Source: Pirellula sp.
GTDB lineage: Bacteria > Planctomycetota > Planctomycetia > Pirellulales > PNKZ01
Assembly (NCBI GenBank): GCA_013822735.1
Contig: PNKZ01000019.1
Location: forward strand, 62,001-126,000
Direction of reading: 5' to 3'
Length of the DNA stretch: 64,000 nt
Below are positions 1 to 8,118 of this stretch, piece by piece. The position numbers and the translations under genes are program-made. The notes under the pieces are model-generated. The model saw only the letters and a program-made list of their open reading frames with translations, made no database searches and had not been told where the DNA came from. Each line of letters starts with the position of its first letter. The stretch's first letter is position 1.

Positions 1-35
1 CGATGAGAGCGGCGGGCGATAGATCGCGTTCGCGA

Positions 36-2828
36 CTATCGCGCCGCTTCGATCGTTACGTCGTCGAGCAGCGCGGATCCCGCACCGCCCAGCGCCGCGG
101 TGAGCGTGATCTCGCCGTCGACCGGCACCATGCGGCAATAGCTGAACCGTTGCCAGCCCGCGGTCTTGCCGAAGCGTTCGGCCAGCGGTTCGCCGCCGAG
201 CGAATCGAAAACGATGAATCGCTCGCGACCCTTGGCGATGTCGTCGGGCACGTTGACCCAACCGCTGATCCGCACGACTTCGCCGGCCTGAACGGTTGCG
301 GGGGGCGACACGATCCAAACCGGCGGCGATTCCGTCACGGCGTCGGCCACCTCGGGCGTGAACGCTTGCGCGGTCATTCGCAAACAGAATTGCGAGCGCG
401 GCGTGGGCGTAGCGGAATTATTGGCGGCGCCGTTCGCGCCCGTGCTCGCCGCCGCAGGTTCGCGCATCGCGGCCGCGAGGTCGGCGTCGCAACGCATGTT
501 GTCTTGCGGATGTTGGAAGTGTCGCCAGCCGCTTTGCACGGTGAAGTCCAGGCTTTCAAACTCGCCCCCCGGCAGTAGGCTTTGCCAACTTCCGACCGCG
601 CGCAACCGGCCGAGCATTCGCCAATGGTCGGGCAGCGTAGCGAACGAACTTTCAAACGGCGTCAACGTCGTCGAACCTCCCGCCGCGGCGACGGCCGCCT
701 GCCAATGTGCTCGCTCCAAAAGGGCCAGCGGTCGCAAGGCGCGGCGCGTGTTGAGATAGCCGTCGCGCAAGTTTCCGGCGGCAAAGCGTGCATCGGCCGC
801 GGCCAACACGGTGCGTGCCTGTAGCAACCATTCGGAAGCCTGCGGCAGCGGCGTGGCAATCTCTAAGAGCTCGCCGTGCACGCGCTCGGCCGTACGCATT
901 TTCGCTTGGGTCACTTGGTGCTGGAGCTGCGCCGCCGTCCGGCCGACGGCGTTCATCCGCTGACCCACGACGCTCACCACTTGCGGGTCCTGCGTCAGCA
1001 TAATCAGCGACGTCAGGCTAAATTCATCCACGGTGATGCGCAGCCCGCCCGCGACCCGTTGTCGCGCGAGTGGTCGCATGCCGCCGGGGGAAAGTTCATA
1101 TACGTCGACCGACTCCGGCACGCCCGGCACGACGAACGTCAGCCCGGTTCCCGCCGATTGCCCCGGCACGAATTGCGCCCGAGCTCCGGTCCACATCGGC
1201 AAGAGCAGGTGTCCGCGATCGATCTGCAGCAGCGCGCCGGAAACGTCGGGCTCGCTCCCCGGCACGCGCGTCACAAACGTGCCGGCCGCGGCCCAAGCGT
1301 CGACCAATTCCAATTCGAGGTTGATCAGGTTCAGCGCCGCAGCACGGGTGCGCGTCGCGTCGTCGTTCGCGTTCAGCGGAGTTTGCGAATCGAACTTCAG
1401 CCCGCGCACGCCGGCGGCGAGCGCTTCGAAGACCATCAGCCGGATCTGCTCGCTTTCGACTTCCGGAATCACCGGCTTTTGTAGCGAGAGCAATTGCGCC
1501 TGCCGCCCGAGTTCGCGCGAGGCCTGCGTTTGGATGACGGCCCATTGCGGGGTGCCGGGACGTGCGAGCCGGGTCCGATCGCGCAACCAATCGCCGTAAT
1601 CGGCGAGCTCAAACGTCGTTCCCATCGGCAATCGCTTGGTGACGACGACGTCGACCTGCCGACTAAGCGAACGCAGGTCGGCCGCCGCTTGGCAGAGGAT
1701 CGGGCGCGGTCGCGGGAGGTCATGCCGACGGACGTGCTCGGCCCAACGCTTCAGCACGTCGAGATCGGCGGCCGAGAGTCCTTCGCCGAGGTCCCAGGCC
1801 AGGACCGATTGAAACGCTTCGCCGAACTCCAACACCGAGGTCGGCGTCGAGGCGCCGTACGGGTTGCCGAGGTCGGCCGGTTGTGGCGGCGGGCAGATGA
1901 TCCAGAGCCCGAGCTTCGCCGCTTCCTCCAAAGTTTCACGCGACGGCGTCGTGCGCATGCGCACCGTGTTAAAGCCGAGCTGCTGCAGAAACGGCAGCGG
2001 TTCCCCTTGGTGCTCGATGATGCGAGGAAAAAATTGTTTGCCGCGGACGAGCACCGTCTGCCCCTTGAGTTCGACAACCGACACGGCGCCGGCGACCGGT
2101 GCTCCGTCGGGCGTTTCGCTCGTGCGGCTGATCGGCATGAAGCCGTCCATCTGCGGCAAGGGCGACGGGGCATTCACGGCGGCCCCGGGTTGCGGCTCCG
2201 TCGGCGCGTAAACGATGCCGGTCACTTCCAGATCGTCGAGCCAGACCTGATGCTTCCCCGCGCCGACGTACACGTTCAGCAGCAGGCGATCGACGTACGA
2301 TTGGCGCGTGTCGACCGGCAGACGGAGCTGAGCCCGGAGCACGCGGGCCTGCTGTTCCACTTGATTGCGGATGTTCGTAACGGTGAGCCGTTCCCATTGT
2401 CCCGGCTTGGTGGAACTCGTGCCGAGAATCACGGCCGTCACGGGGCGTTGCGAATTGGGTTCGAGCGTGCGCGGAAAGACGACGCGGGCTGCGAACTGCA
2501 CGCCCGGCTGATCGGCCTTCACCCACAGGCCGGCGGTCAACTCATCGATCACCGGCGCGTTGCCTAGGTTATAGCTGAGGTAGATCGCCGTGCCGCCGTC
2601 GGAGCTTTGCGTCTCTACGAACTCGCAGCCGTTGCCGCTATGGGCATCTTGGGCGATGCGCAACTGTCGCTCGATTTTGTAGCGAGCATCGCCGCCGGCG
2701 TCGCGCCAGGAAGGTTCGTGCGTTTCGAAGCCTTCGTGCGTTTGCGCGCTGGCGCATGAAGCGGCGAGCGCCAGGATCCATACCGGCGCAACGAGCCACG
2801 GTCGCAATCGACGAACCAGCGCGCGCAT
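36..2828 (-). CDS. Secreted multidomain glycosidase-like protein of unknown specificity
   Basis: About 930 residues. I use the ATG at 2828 because it opens a clean signal peptide (Arg-rich start, hydrophobic core, cleavage near ASCASAQ); the frame can be extended to a GTG at 2867. After the signal comes a beta-rich region like a carbohydrate-binding module. Near residues 260-320 the segment GKQFFPRIIEHQ then LGFNTVRM resembles the first strands of the (beta/alpha)8 barrel of GH2/GH5-type glycosidases. The C-terminal 200 residues look like a second binding module. I cannot point to a pair of catalytic acids, so enzymatic activity is not established. It probably acts outside the cytoplasm. The divergent neighbour is a small conserved cytoplasmic protein. 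Confidence 0.75.
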   Translation of the reverse strand: MRALVRRLRPWLVAPVWILALAASCASAQTHEGFETHEPSWRDAGGDARYKIERQLRIAQDAHSGNGCEFVETQSSDGGTAIYLSYNLGNAPVIDELTAGLWVKADQPGVQFAARVVFPRTLEPNSQRPVTAVILGTSSTKPGQWERLTVTNIRNQVEQQARVLRAQLRLPVDTRQSYVDRLLLNVYVGAGKHQVWLDDLEVTGIVYAPTEPQPGAAVNAPSPLPQMDGFMPISRTSETPDGAPVAGAVSVVELKGQTVLVRGKQFFPRIIEHQGEPLPFLQQLGFNTVRMRTTPSRETLEEAAKLGLWIICPPPQPADLGNPYGASTPTSVLEFGEAFQSVLAWDLGEGLSAADLDVLKRWAEHVRRHDLPRPRPILCQAAADLRSLSRQVDVVVTKRLPMGTTFELADYGDWLRDRTRLARPGTPQWAVIQTQASRELGRQAQLLSLQKPVIPEVESEQIRLMVFEALAAGVRGLKFDSQTPLNANDDATRTRAAALNLINLELELVDAWAAAGTFVTRVPGSEPDVSGALLQIDRGHLLLPMWTGARAQFVPGQSAGTGLTFVVPGVPESVDVYELSPGGMRPLARQRVAGGLRITVDEFSLTSLIMLTQDPQVVSVVGQRMNAVGRTAAQLQHQVTQAKMRTAERVHGELLEIATPLPQASEWLLQARTVLAAADARFAAGNLRDGYLNTRRALRPLALLERAHWQAAVAAAGGSTTLTPFESSFATLPDHWRMLGRLRAVGSWQSLLPGGEFESLDFTVQSGWRHFQHPQDNMRCDADLAAAMREPAAASTGANGAANNSATPTPRSQFCLRMTAQAFTPEVADAVTESPPVWIVSPPATVQAGEVVRISGWVNVPDDIAKGRERFIVFDSLGGEPLAERFGKTAGWQRFSYCRMVPVDGEITLTAALGGAGSALLDDVTIEAAR

Positions 2829-3118
2829 CGAGATCGAGATCGCCCTTCCCTGGAATGATGCCTTCACGCCACATCGGGCTACGCGAGCGCTCCGGCGACG
2901 TAAGGCGTGCTTTTATCACGATTTGCGAAACATCCCTAGATCGGCTCGTGGCGTTTCGGCAACATCAGGCCTGCCGGCAATAGATTGCCGGCAGTGTAGC
3001 TAAGTGCTGTTGCGTAAAGGGTTTGTGTCTTGTTGAACGGTCCGATCGCGCCCTGCCGGCATGAGTGCTGCTTCTAAAGAGGAACATCACCCGGACCCAA
3101 CGACTGCGAGAGAACATC

Positions 3119-3409
3119 ATGAGCGACTCGACCCGCGTTATTAAGCCCGCCGCCGAAGAATTGCCGACCGACGTGCTGGATCTGATTCGGGTCGTCGCCG
3201 AACTGCCGGGCGAGCTTCGCGATCGGGTGGAACCGGTCCTCGGCCGCGTGATCGAAAGCACGAAGCGTCGTCGCCGCATCATGAACCTCGTGCAAGACGC
3301 GTTGGCCCAACTCCGGCTCGACATGAAGTACTTGCTGTTCGATCTCGAAGCCACGCGCCGCGAACGAGACGGCTACAAGCAACAACTCGAAGGCAACGAA
3401 GACCTGTAA
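3119..3409 (+). CDS. Small conserved hypothetical protein, helical
   Basis: A 96-residue soluble protein. The ATG at 3119 (MSDSTRV) is preferred to an upstream in-frame ATG at 3065, which would add an 18-residue Arg/Leu-rich leader without conserved character. The sequence is mostly helical and highly charged: VLDLIRVVAELPGELRDRV, then the basic stretch STKRRRRIMN, then a C-terminal helix rich in Arg, Glu and Leu that could form a coiled coil. No catalytic motif is visible. The basic patch would allow nucleic-acid binding, but this is inference. A GGAACGCC repeat follows 11 bases after the stop. Confidence 0.6.
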   Translation: MSDSTRVIKPAAEELPTDVLDLIRVVAELPGELRDRVEPVLGRVIESTKRRRRIMNLVQDALAQLRLDMKYLLFDLEATRRERDGYKQQLEGNEDL

Positions 3410-3420
3410 GCCGTAAGCCT

Positions 3421-3450
3421 CTGTAGGGAACGCCCTCCGTGGCGTTCCGC
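3421..3450. repeat. Short palindromic repeat, family A
   Basis: Copy of the family whose core is GGAACGCC, a 6-base spacer, then GGCGTTCC: a perfect 8-bp stem. Other copies: 4131-4160, 6573-6602, 6628-6644 (partial, inverted) and 50960-50989 (inverted). Confidence 0.85.
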
Positions 3451-3560
3451 TCCGGCCGGCATCTCGCCGCCGGTCGTCTTGGGGCGGCCGTATTGCGGCA
3501 ATCGGGGGCAATTTCTAAACTTCGCCCGCTTCTGACGCATACTGTTTCAAGGAACCGGTC

Positions 3561-4118
3561 ATGGACGACACGGCCCCCGCTCCGCGCCGCGCGACCCGAT
3601 GGTGGCGCGGCCCCTCGGCAACGATCACGGCCTCTTTGATCGGCGGCGTTTGCGCGGTGCTGGCCGCCACGTTGCCGCCGCTGCTAACGCGTCAATCCGA
3701 CGCTCCCCCGTCGCCGCAACCTCTTGTCGCGGCAACGAAAGCGAGCGTGCCGAATCTGACGCTCGGCGCTTGGACGCTCCACGACGCCGTCGATAACGAA
3801 GGCTTTAACTTCGCCGACAGCACGCTCAAGTTTACGTCGCAAGAGCCGACGCAGGACGGCGCGCTGCTCACCGGCTTCTTCGAATGGCGCGAGCAGTCGA
3901 AGTTGCTCGGTCGCGAAAACTTCGTGGCCCGTTACGTGGCCGAGACGCGGCATCTCTTCATCGAAGGGAAGGCGGTCGAGAACGTCGAAGGAAATCTCGG
4001 CGTCGGCTCCTTCTCGGCCGTGCTCACCGCCGACGGTCGCAAACTGACCGACGGCACATGGGGCAGCACGCCCGGCAACGTGCCCGGCATTCCGGGAAGC
4101 TGGAACGCGCGAAGGTAG
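3561..4118 (+). CDS. Membrane-anchored hypothetical protein
   Basis: 185 residues. A basic N-terminus (RRATRWWRG) precedes one hydrophobic segment at about residues 19-42 (ITASLIGGVCAVLAATLPPL), which should act as a signal anchor. The rest is a soluble domain with alternating strands and turns (NLTLGAWTLHDAVDNEGF, LLTGFFEWRE, GNLGVGSFSAVL). It ends in a Gly/Pro-rich tail. I do not recognise the domain; the pattern suggests a small beta-barrel or sandwich outside the cytoplasmic membrane. It is flanked by family-A repeats on both sides. Confidence 0.6.
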   Translation: MDDTAPAPRRATRWWRGPSATITASLIGGVCAVLAATLPPLLTRQSDAPPSPQPLVAATKASVPNLTLGAWTLHDAVDNEGFNFADSTLKFTSQEPTQDGALLTGFFEWREQSKLLGRENFVARYVAETRHLFIEGKAVENVEGNLGVGSFSAVLTADGRKLTDGTWGSTPGNVPGIPGSWNARR

Positions 4119-4424
4119 CCGCTCAATGCGCTGTAGGGAACGCGTTCCGTGGCGTTCCGCCCGCGCCGAATAGAGGCGGGCGAATAATCAATGACCAAGC
4201 ACCAAATTCGAAACAAGGAACAAATTTCAATGACTTAATGTGCGTTGCAGCGTCGATGCGCGCGGCTAAAGTCGTTCGATCATTTGTACTTGATGTTTGT
4301 TTGGAATTTGGTGCTTGGTTCTTGGAATTTGTCGTCTGTCGCGACGCCACGCGGCGGGAAACTCCAGGAGGCAAGCTCCGGGGCTAAATGGCCTTCCGCG
4401 TACTCACGCCTGACCCCTGGCCCC
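4119..4424. repeat. Repeat-filled gap: family-A copy plus a long AT-rich palindrome (family B)
   Basis: A family-A hairpin lies at 4131-4160. The arm at about 4191-4231 (ACCAAGCACCAAATTCG...) is complementary to the arm at about 4288-4330 (...GAATTTGGTGCTTGGTTC), giving an imperfect palindrome of about 140 bp that is much more AT-rich than its surroundings. The same element recurs at 50785-50916. A C/T-rich stretch at 4408-4435 runs into the stop codon of the next gene. No gene is seen here. Confidence 0.8.
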
Positions 4425-5234
4425 TCACCCCTTCTTATCCAACTCAATCCCCATCTCGCGCAGCAGCTTCTTCATATCTTCCCAAACGTCGCGCTTGGCG
4501 TCGGGATTGCGCAAGAGATACGCCGGGTGATAAGTGCACATCACCCGCATGCCGCGGTAGGTTTGAAACGTGCCGCGCAGCTTGCTGATCGGAATGTCGA
4601 GCCCGAGCAGTTGCTTGGCGGCCGTGGCGCCGAGGCAGCAGATGAATTCCGGGCGGATGATGTCGAGCTGCCCTTCGAGATACTCGCGGCAGTTGGCGCT
4701 CTCTTCGGGGGTCGGCGGGCGATTGTTCGGCGGCCGGCACTTCAGCACGTTGAGAATGTAAACATCTTCGCGCTTGAGCGTGCAGGCTTCGATGATTTTG
4801 GTGAGTAGCTGCCCTGCCCTGCCGACGAACGGTTCCCCTTGGGCATCTTCATCGGCCCCCGGCGCTTCGCCGAGAAAGCAAAGCCGGGCCTTGGAATTGC
4901 CGACGCCGAATACGGTTTGCTTGCGCGTCGCACAAAGCTCCGGACAACGAGGACAAGCGGCGACTTGCCGACGAATGACGTCGAGGGCCGCTTCGCGCTC
5001 GGCCTTGGTCTTCAAAGCGGGCGAAGTCGGCGCGGCTGGGGGAACGTAGGCCGGTGCGGCTGTTGGTGCGGGAGAGTTTGCCTGACGGGCCGTTGTGGCC
5101 GGGCTCGGCTTCTCGGCGGCCGCGACCTTTGCCGACGCAGCTTTGGCCACGGGCTTCCCTTTCTTCAGGCTCTTCACGCCGGCGCGCTGCAAGCTTTCCA
5201 AACGTTGGCGAGCGATCCTTCGCGGGTCGGCCAT
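4425..5234 (-). CDS. Type-4 uracil-DNA glycosylase (Fe-S)
   Basis: 269 residues. Removes uracil from DNA to start base excision repair. The family-4 signatures are clear: CPRCPELC at about 94-101 and further cysteines (C in NVLKCRPP and in NCREYL) for the 4Fe-4S cluster, the active-site motif [20 protein letters not shown] near 125, and the C-terminal [11 protein letters not shown] motif near 240. The first 75 residues form an Ala/Lys/Pro-rich, basic, probably disordered head that is not part of the glycosylase fold. The last codons (KKG, stop) lie in a C/T-rich repeat-like tract. Confidence 0.93.
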   Translation of the reverse strand: MADPRRIARQRLESLQRAGVKSLKKGKPVAKAASAKVAAAEKPSPATTARQANSPAPTAAPAYVPPAAPTSPALKTKAEREAALDVIRRQVAACPRCPELCATRKQTVFGVGNSKARLCFLGEAPGADEDAQGEPFVGRAGQLLTKIIEACTLKREDVYILNVLKCRPPNNRPPTPEESANCREYLEGQLDIIRPEFICCLGATAAKQLLGLDIPISKLRGTFQTYRGMRVMCTYHPAYLLRNPDAKRDVWEDMKKLLREMGIELDKKG

Positions 5235-5239
5235 TACTA

Positions 5240-6127
5240 AGTCTCTCCCAAAAGAAGTTCGCCCGCTCGCCGAGCGGCGACCGAAGCGGCATCAGTATAG
5301 GAGAGCCGACGAACACGGAGAATCCCTGCCTGGTGGCGAAGCCCTTCTCCCGCTGGGAGAAGGTGGCCTTGAGGCCGGATGAGGGTGAGGTCGCACAACG
5401 CTTGGCATTGCGTGCGGGACATGCGCGGCGCTGTTATCGATCTCTGAGCCAAGCGTGATGCCGCGTGACCCTCACCCGCCGAGCTATGCTCGTCGACCTC
5501 TCCCAGTGGAAGAGGTAGTTCGACTCCGGTCGCTCACGCTCCCGGCTCGCCTCCAGAATTCATCTTCCCCATCCCCTGCTCATCCCCAGTATCTCCCTTT
5601 CTTTCGCTGCGTTTCTTGGCGTCTCTGCGTCTTGGCGCGCACTCTGAGAAAATGGCAGCCGGCCAAAAATCGCCTGGAAATGGGGCCGGCAGATCGGGGA
5701 GAATGCGGCCGGTTTTCTATCACGTCTCGCGGGGAGTGCTTGTGATGGCGCAGCGAAATCGACGTAAGTCGTGCGCACTAAATCGGCCCATTGCGCACAA
5801 CCGGGGGGTGGTTGTGCGCGTCGGAGCGCTTGGAAACAAGGGAGCGCACAAGCGGTCGGGCTTAGTGCGCAGCGGGCGGTGCGCCGTTCGGGGACTTACG
5901 TCGATTCGCGGAGTGGCGACCGACGCGATTTGCCGCTCGCGACGTCGTTCGGCGATCGTCAGGCCTTGCGAATGGCGCAATCTCGCGCACGACTGCGCAC
6001 TCGGCGAATTTCGAACCGGGCGCAGCGCGCAGCAAATGCGCAGAACGGCGCACGATAATGGCGCCCATTGGGGTGTGGCGCGCAGCAATCTGCGAGATCG
6101 AATTTACTGCGAACGAGGAGCCGCTGG
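5240..6127. other. 890-bp gap rich in palindromic GCGCA words
   Basis: No convincing gene. The left part (5330-5650) holds copies of two dispersed repeats: a CTCATCC/CTCCCAG-type element around 5340-5515 and a GCGTCTTGGCGCG-type element around 5600-5645. From 5771 to about 6095 there is a dense cluster of TGCGCA, GTGCGC and GCGCAC words, including a perfect 10-bp inverted repeat at 5793-5819. The short open frames here have no protein-like character. Confidence 0.55.
5793..5819. promoter_or_regulatory. Perfect 10-bp inverted repeat in the GCGCA cluster
   Basis: GCGCACAACC at 5793-5802 and its exact complement GGTTGTGCGC at 5810-5819, separated by GGGGGGT. There is no T-run on either side, so a regulator-binding or structured site is as likely as a terminator. 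The palindrome GTGCGCAC lies just upstream at 5771-5778. Confidence 0.45.
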
Positions 6128-6556
6128 ATGAAACCGCGCATCACGATGATCACGCTCGGCGTCGACGACCTGGAGCGGGCCGTCGCCTTTTACCGCGACG
6201 GGCTCGGGCTACCGACCGAAGGGATTATCGGGCAGGAGTTCGAGCACGGGGCGGTCGCCTTCTTCGATCTACAGGCCGGCTTGAAGTTGGCGCTCTGGCC
6301 GCGAGCCAGTTTGGCGCACGACGCCGGGCTGCCGCAGGAGCCGAGAAGCGCGACGGAGCTCAGCCTGGGGCACAACGTCGCCGCGCGCGACGAGGTGGAT
6401 GCCGTGATGCGCCAAGCGGCCGCGGCGGGGGGAACCATCGTAAAACCGGCCGGAGAAACGTTTTGGGGTGGCTACGCCGGCTACTTCCAAGACCCCGACG
6501 GGCACCTCTGGGAGGCGGCGTGGAACCCGCAACTGCTACCGGGGGAGGAGGTGTAA
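6128..6556 (+). CDS. VOC-family (glyoxalase/dioxygenase-fold) protein
   Basis: 142 residues, starting at the ATG at 6128 behind GAGGAG at 6115-6120; the frame is open further upstream but only through the repeat-like gap. It shows the vicinal oxygen chelate pattern: a first module with LGVDDLERAVAFYRDGLGLP and a last one with YAGYFQDPDGHLWEAAWNP. The glutamate in WEAAWNP fits the usual final metal ligand. Substrate cannot be inferred; relatives include glyoxalases, antibiotic-resistance proteins and dioxygenases. It stands alone, with a GCGCA-rich region upstream and family-A repeats downstream. Confidence 0.88.
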   Translation: MKPRITMITLGVDDLERAVAFYRDGLGLPTEGIIGQEFEHGAVAFFDLQAGLKLALWPRASLAHDAGLPQEPRSATELSLGHNVAARDEVDAVMRQAAAAGGTIVKPAGETFWGGYAGYFQDPDGHLWEAAWNPQLLPGEEV

Positions 6557-6572
6557 CCGATCTGCGGCGAGT

Positions 6573-6644
6573 CTGTAGGGAACGCCCTCCGTGGCGTTCC
6601 GCCCGTAAGCTGTAGACGGACCGCCGCGAAGGGCGTTCCCTACA
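6573..6644. repeat. Two family-A repeats facing each other
   Basis: A full copy at 6573-6602 and a partial inverted copy at 6628-6644 (GAAGGGCGTTCCCTACA) lie 17 bases after the VOC gene. The rest of the gap to 6866 shows no gene. Confidence 0.75.
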
Positions 6645-6866
6645 TAGGAACATTTGACAAGCAACATTTCTCTGTCGCGGAGATGCGCGGCTTGGCTAAA
6701 ATTGAGCATGAGGGACGGCGTTCGCCACATTCCAAACCCTGCTGCTCAGCGTCGTTTGAAGTCAGCGTCTGATGGACTGGGCCGATTTTGAGTCGGACTA
6801 CCTGAGTTTCGTCGGTCGGTTTCCAAAGTGCTCTCCGCATTTCTTTCGAGAGTTGGAGTTGCCGTT

Positions 6867-7889
6867 ATGCGCATCGCAAAGCTTGGCGCGTTGGTGTTTG
6901 CTCTGGCGCTGATCGCAGGGGCGTTCGATTCGGCTTCGGCTGCGCCGCGCCAATGGAAAGATGCGAGCGGACAGTTCTCCGTGTCGGCGGAGCTCGTCGA
7001 AGTGAAGAACGGCGAGGTCCATCTTAAGAAGGCCGACGGCGAAGTGATCGTCGTCGCGGCAAGCAAGCTTAGCGAGTCGGATCGCAACTATCTGGCGGGG
7101 CGCGTCGTGGCCAGGCCTGCGGCCGCCCCACCTGCCGCGGCTGCAACACCGGCCGCCGCAGTCGACTCGACCGGCATCATCAAGGTTGCCGATGCCAACG
7201 CCGACGGCAAACTTTCGCGCACGGAATGGGGAAGCCTGGCTCAGAAGTTCCGAGCCTGGGACGCTGACAAAGATAACGCGCTCGACGAGACCGAGCTTGA
7301 GGCGACCGACGAGGTGGAGCTGGTCATGAAACTTGCCGACGCCGACGGCGATGAGAAAGTAGCCCGCGCCGAATGGGCCCAATTCGCGCAAGCCTTTCCG
7401 CGTCTGGATAAGGGGCGCGACGGCTCGATCGATCGCGACGAACTTGAAGCGGCCGCCAAGAGCTCGGCCACGCGCGCCGCAGGCACGGCGTCGCTGGCCG
7501 GTAACAACACGCGCGCGAATGCCGGGCCGACCGTCTGGCGCGGAAGTATTGAAGGTCGCGGGCAGATCGAGCTCACCGTGACGGGCAATCAGATCGCCGG
7601 TCGCGAATTTCGCGGCGGCGGACCGCCGGGCGGTGCTCCGATGGGCGGCGGACCGCAAGGAGGCTTGGGGTCCGGCACGTTCACGATGTCGGGGGACGGG
7701 CGTTCGGGCAACATGGACGCCGTGTACACCGAAGGTCCGCAAGCGGGCCAGGTTTGTTTGGGTATTTACCAGCTCAACGGCGACACGCTCACATGGTGCG
7801 TTTCGAATCGAAACGGCCAGCGCCCGCAAGCCTTTACCAGCGGCGGCGGCAACTGGCTGATGGTGCTGCAGCGCGTGGCGATGCAGTGA
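6867..7889 (+). CDS. Secreted EF-hand protein with SHD1-like and TIGR03067-like domains
   Basis: 340 residues from the ATG at 6867 (GGAG at 6854-6857); an upstream in-frame start would only spoil the signal peptide MRIAKLGALVFALALIAGAF. After the signal is an SHD1-like module (RQWKDASGQFSVSAELVEV to ASKLSESDRNYL). An Ala/Pro linker leads to four EF-hand-like loops: DANADGKLSRTEW, DADKDNALDETEL, DADGDEKVARAEW and DKGRDGSIDRDEL. A Gly/Pro-rich linker follows, then a C-terminal beta domain with GQVCLGIYQLNGDTLTWCVS, typical of the TIGR03067 group. Calcium binding is likely from the loop residues; the biological role is unknown. Confidence 0.85.
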   Translation: MRIAKLGALVFALALIAGAFDSASAAPRQWKDASGQFSVSAELVEVKNGEVHLKKADGEVIVVAASKLSESDRNYLAGRVVARPAAAPPAAAATPAAAVDSTGIIKVADANADGKLSRTEWGSLAQKFRAWDADKDNALDETELEATDEVELVMKLADADGDEKVARAEWAQFAQAFPRLDKGRDGSIDRDELEAAAKSSATRAAGTASLAGNNTRANAGPTVWRGSIEGRGQIELTVTGNQIAGREFRGGGPPGGAPMGGGPQGGLGSGTFTMSGDGRSGNMDAVYTEGPQAGQVCLGIYQLNGDTLTWCVSNRNGQRPQAFTSGGGNWLMVLQRVAMQ

Positions 7890-8118
7890 ACGATTGTCGG
7901 GTTAGGACGCGCAGGAGCGAAGCTCACGCGGCGTCTTCGCGTTCCTGCATCCGCGTGGGCCTCGCTGCGCTAGACCCACCCAACACGAAACGCTTGATTT
8001 ACGGTGCATCCGGGCTCCTAGTTAGTGAGCCACGCGGTAAGTAGAATATAGGGTCAAAGTCCCCTCGGCAGCTTGCGGAGGGGCTCGCACCTTCTCGCAG
8101 CTTGGTCGTGTGTTTCGT
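7890..8118. repeat. Gap with a GCGTGGGCCTCGCT...GACCCACCC repeat
   Basis: The segment 7962-7986 matches a dispersed element also present near 41570-41603 (inverted), 42010-42045 and 42470-42500. No gene is seen. Confidence 0.6.

Noticed and set aside
5771-6058. Open frame of about 95 codons in the GCGCA cluster
   Set aside because: Arg/Ala/Ser-rich without any domain; the frame exists because of the repeated words.
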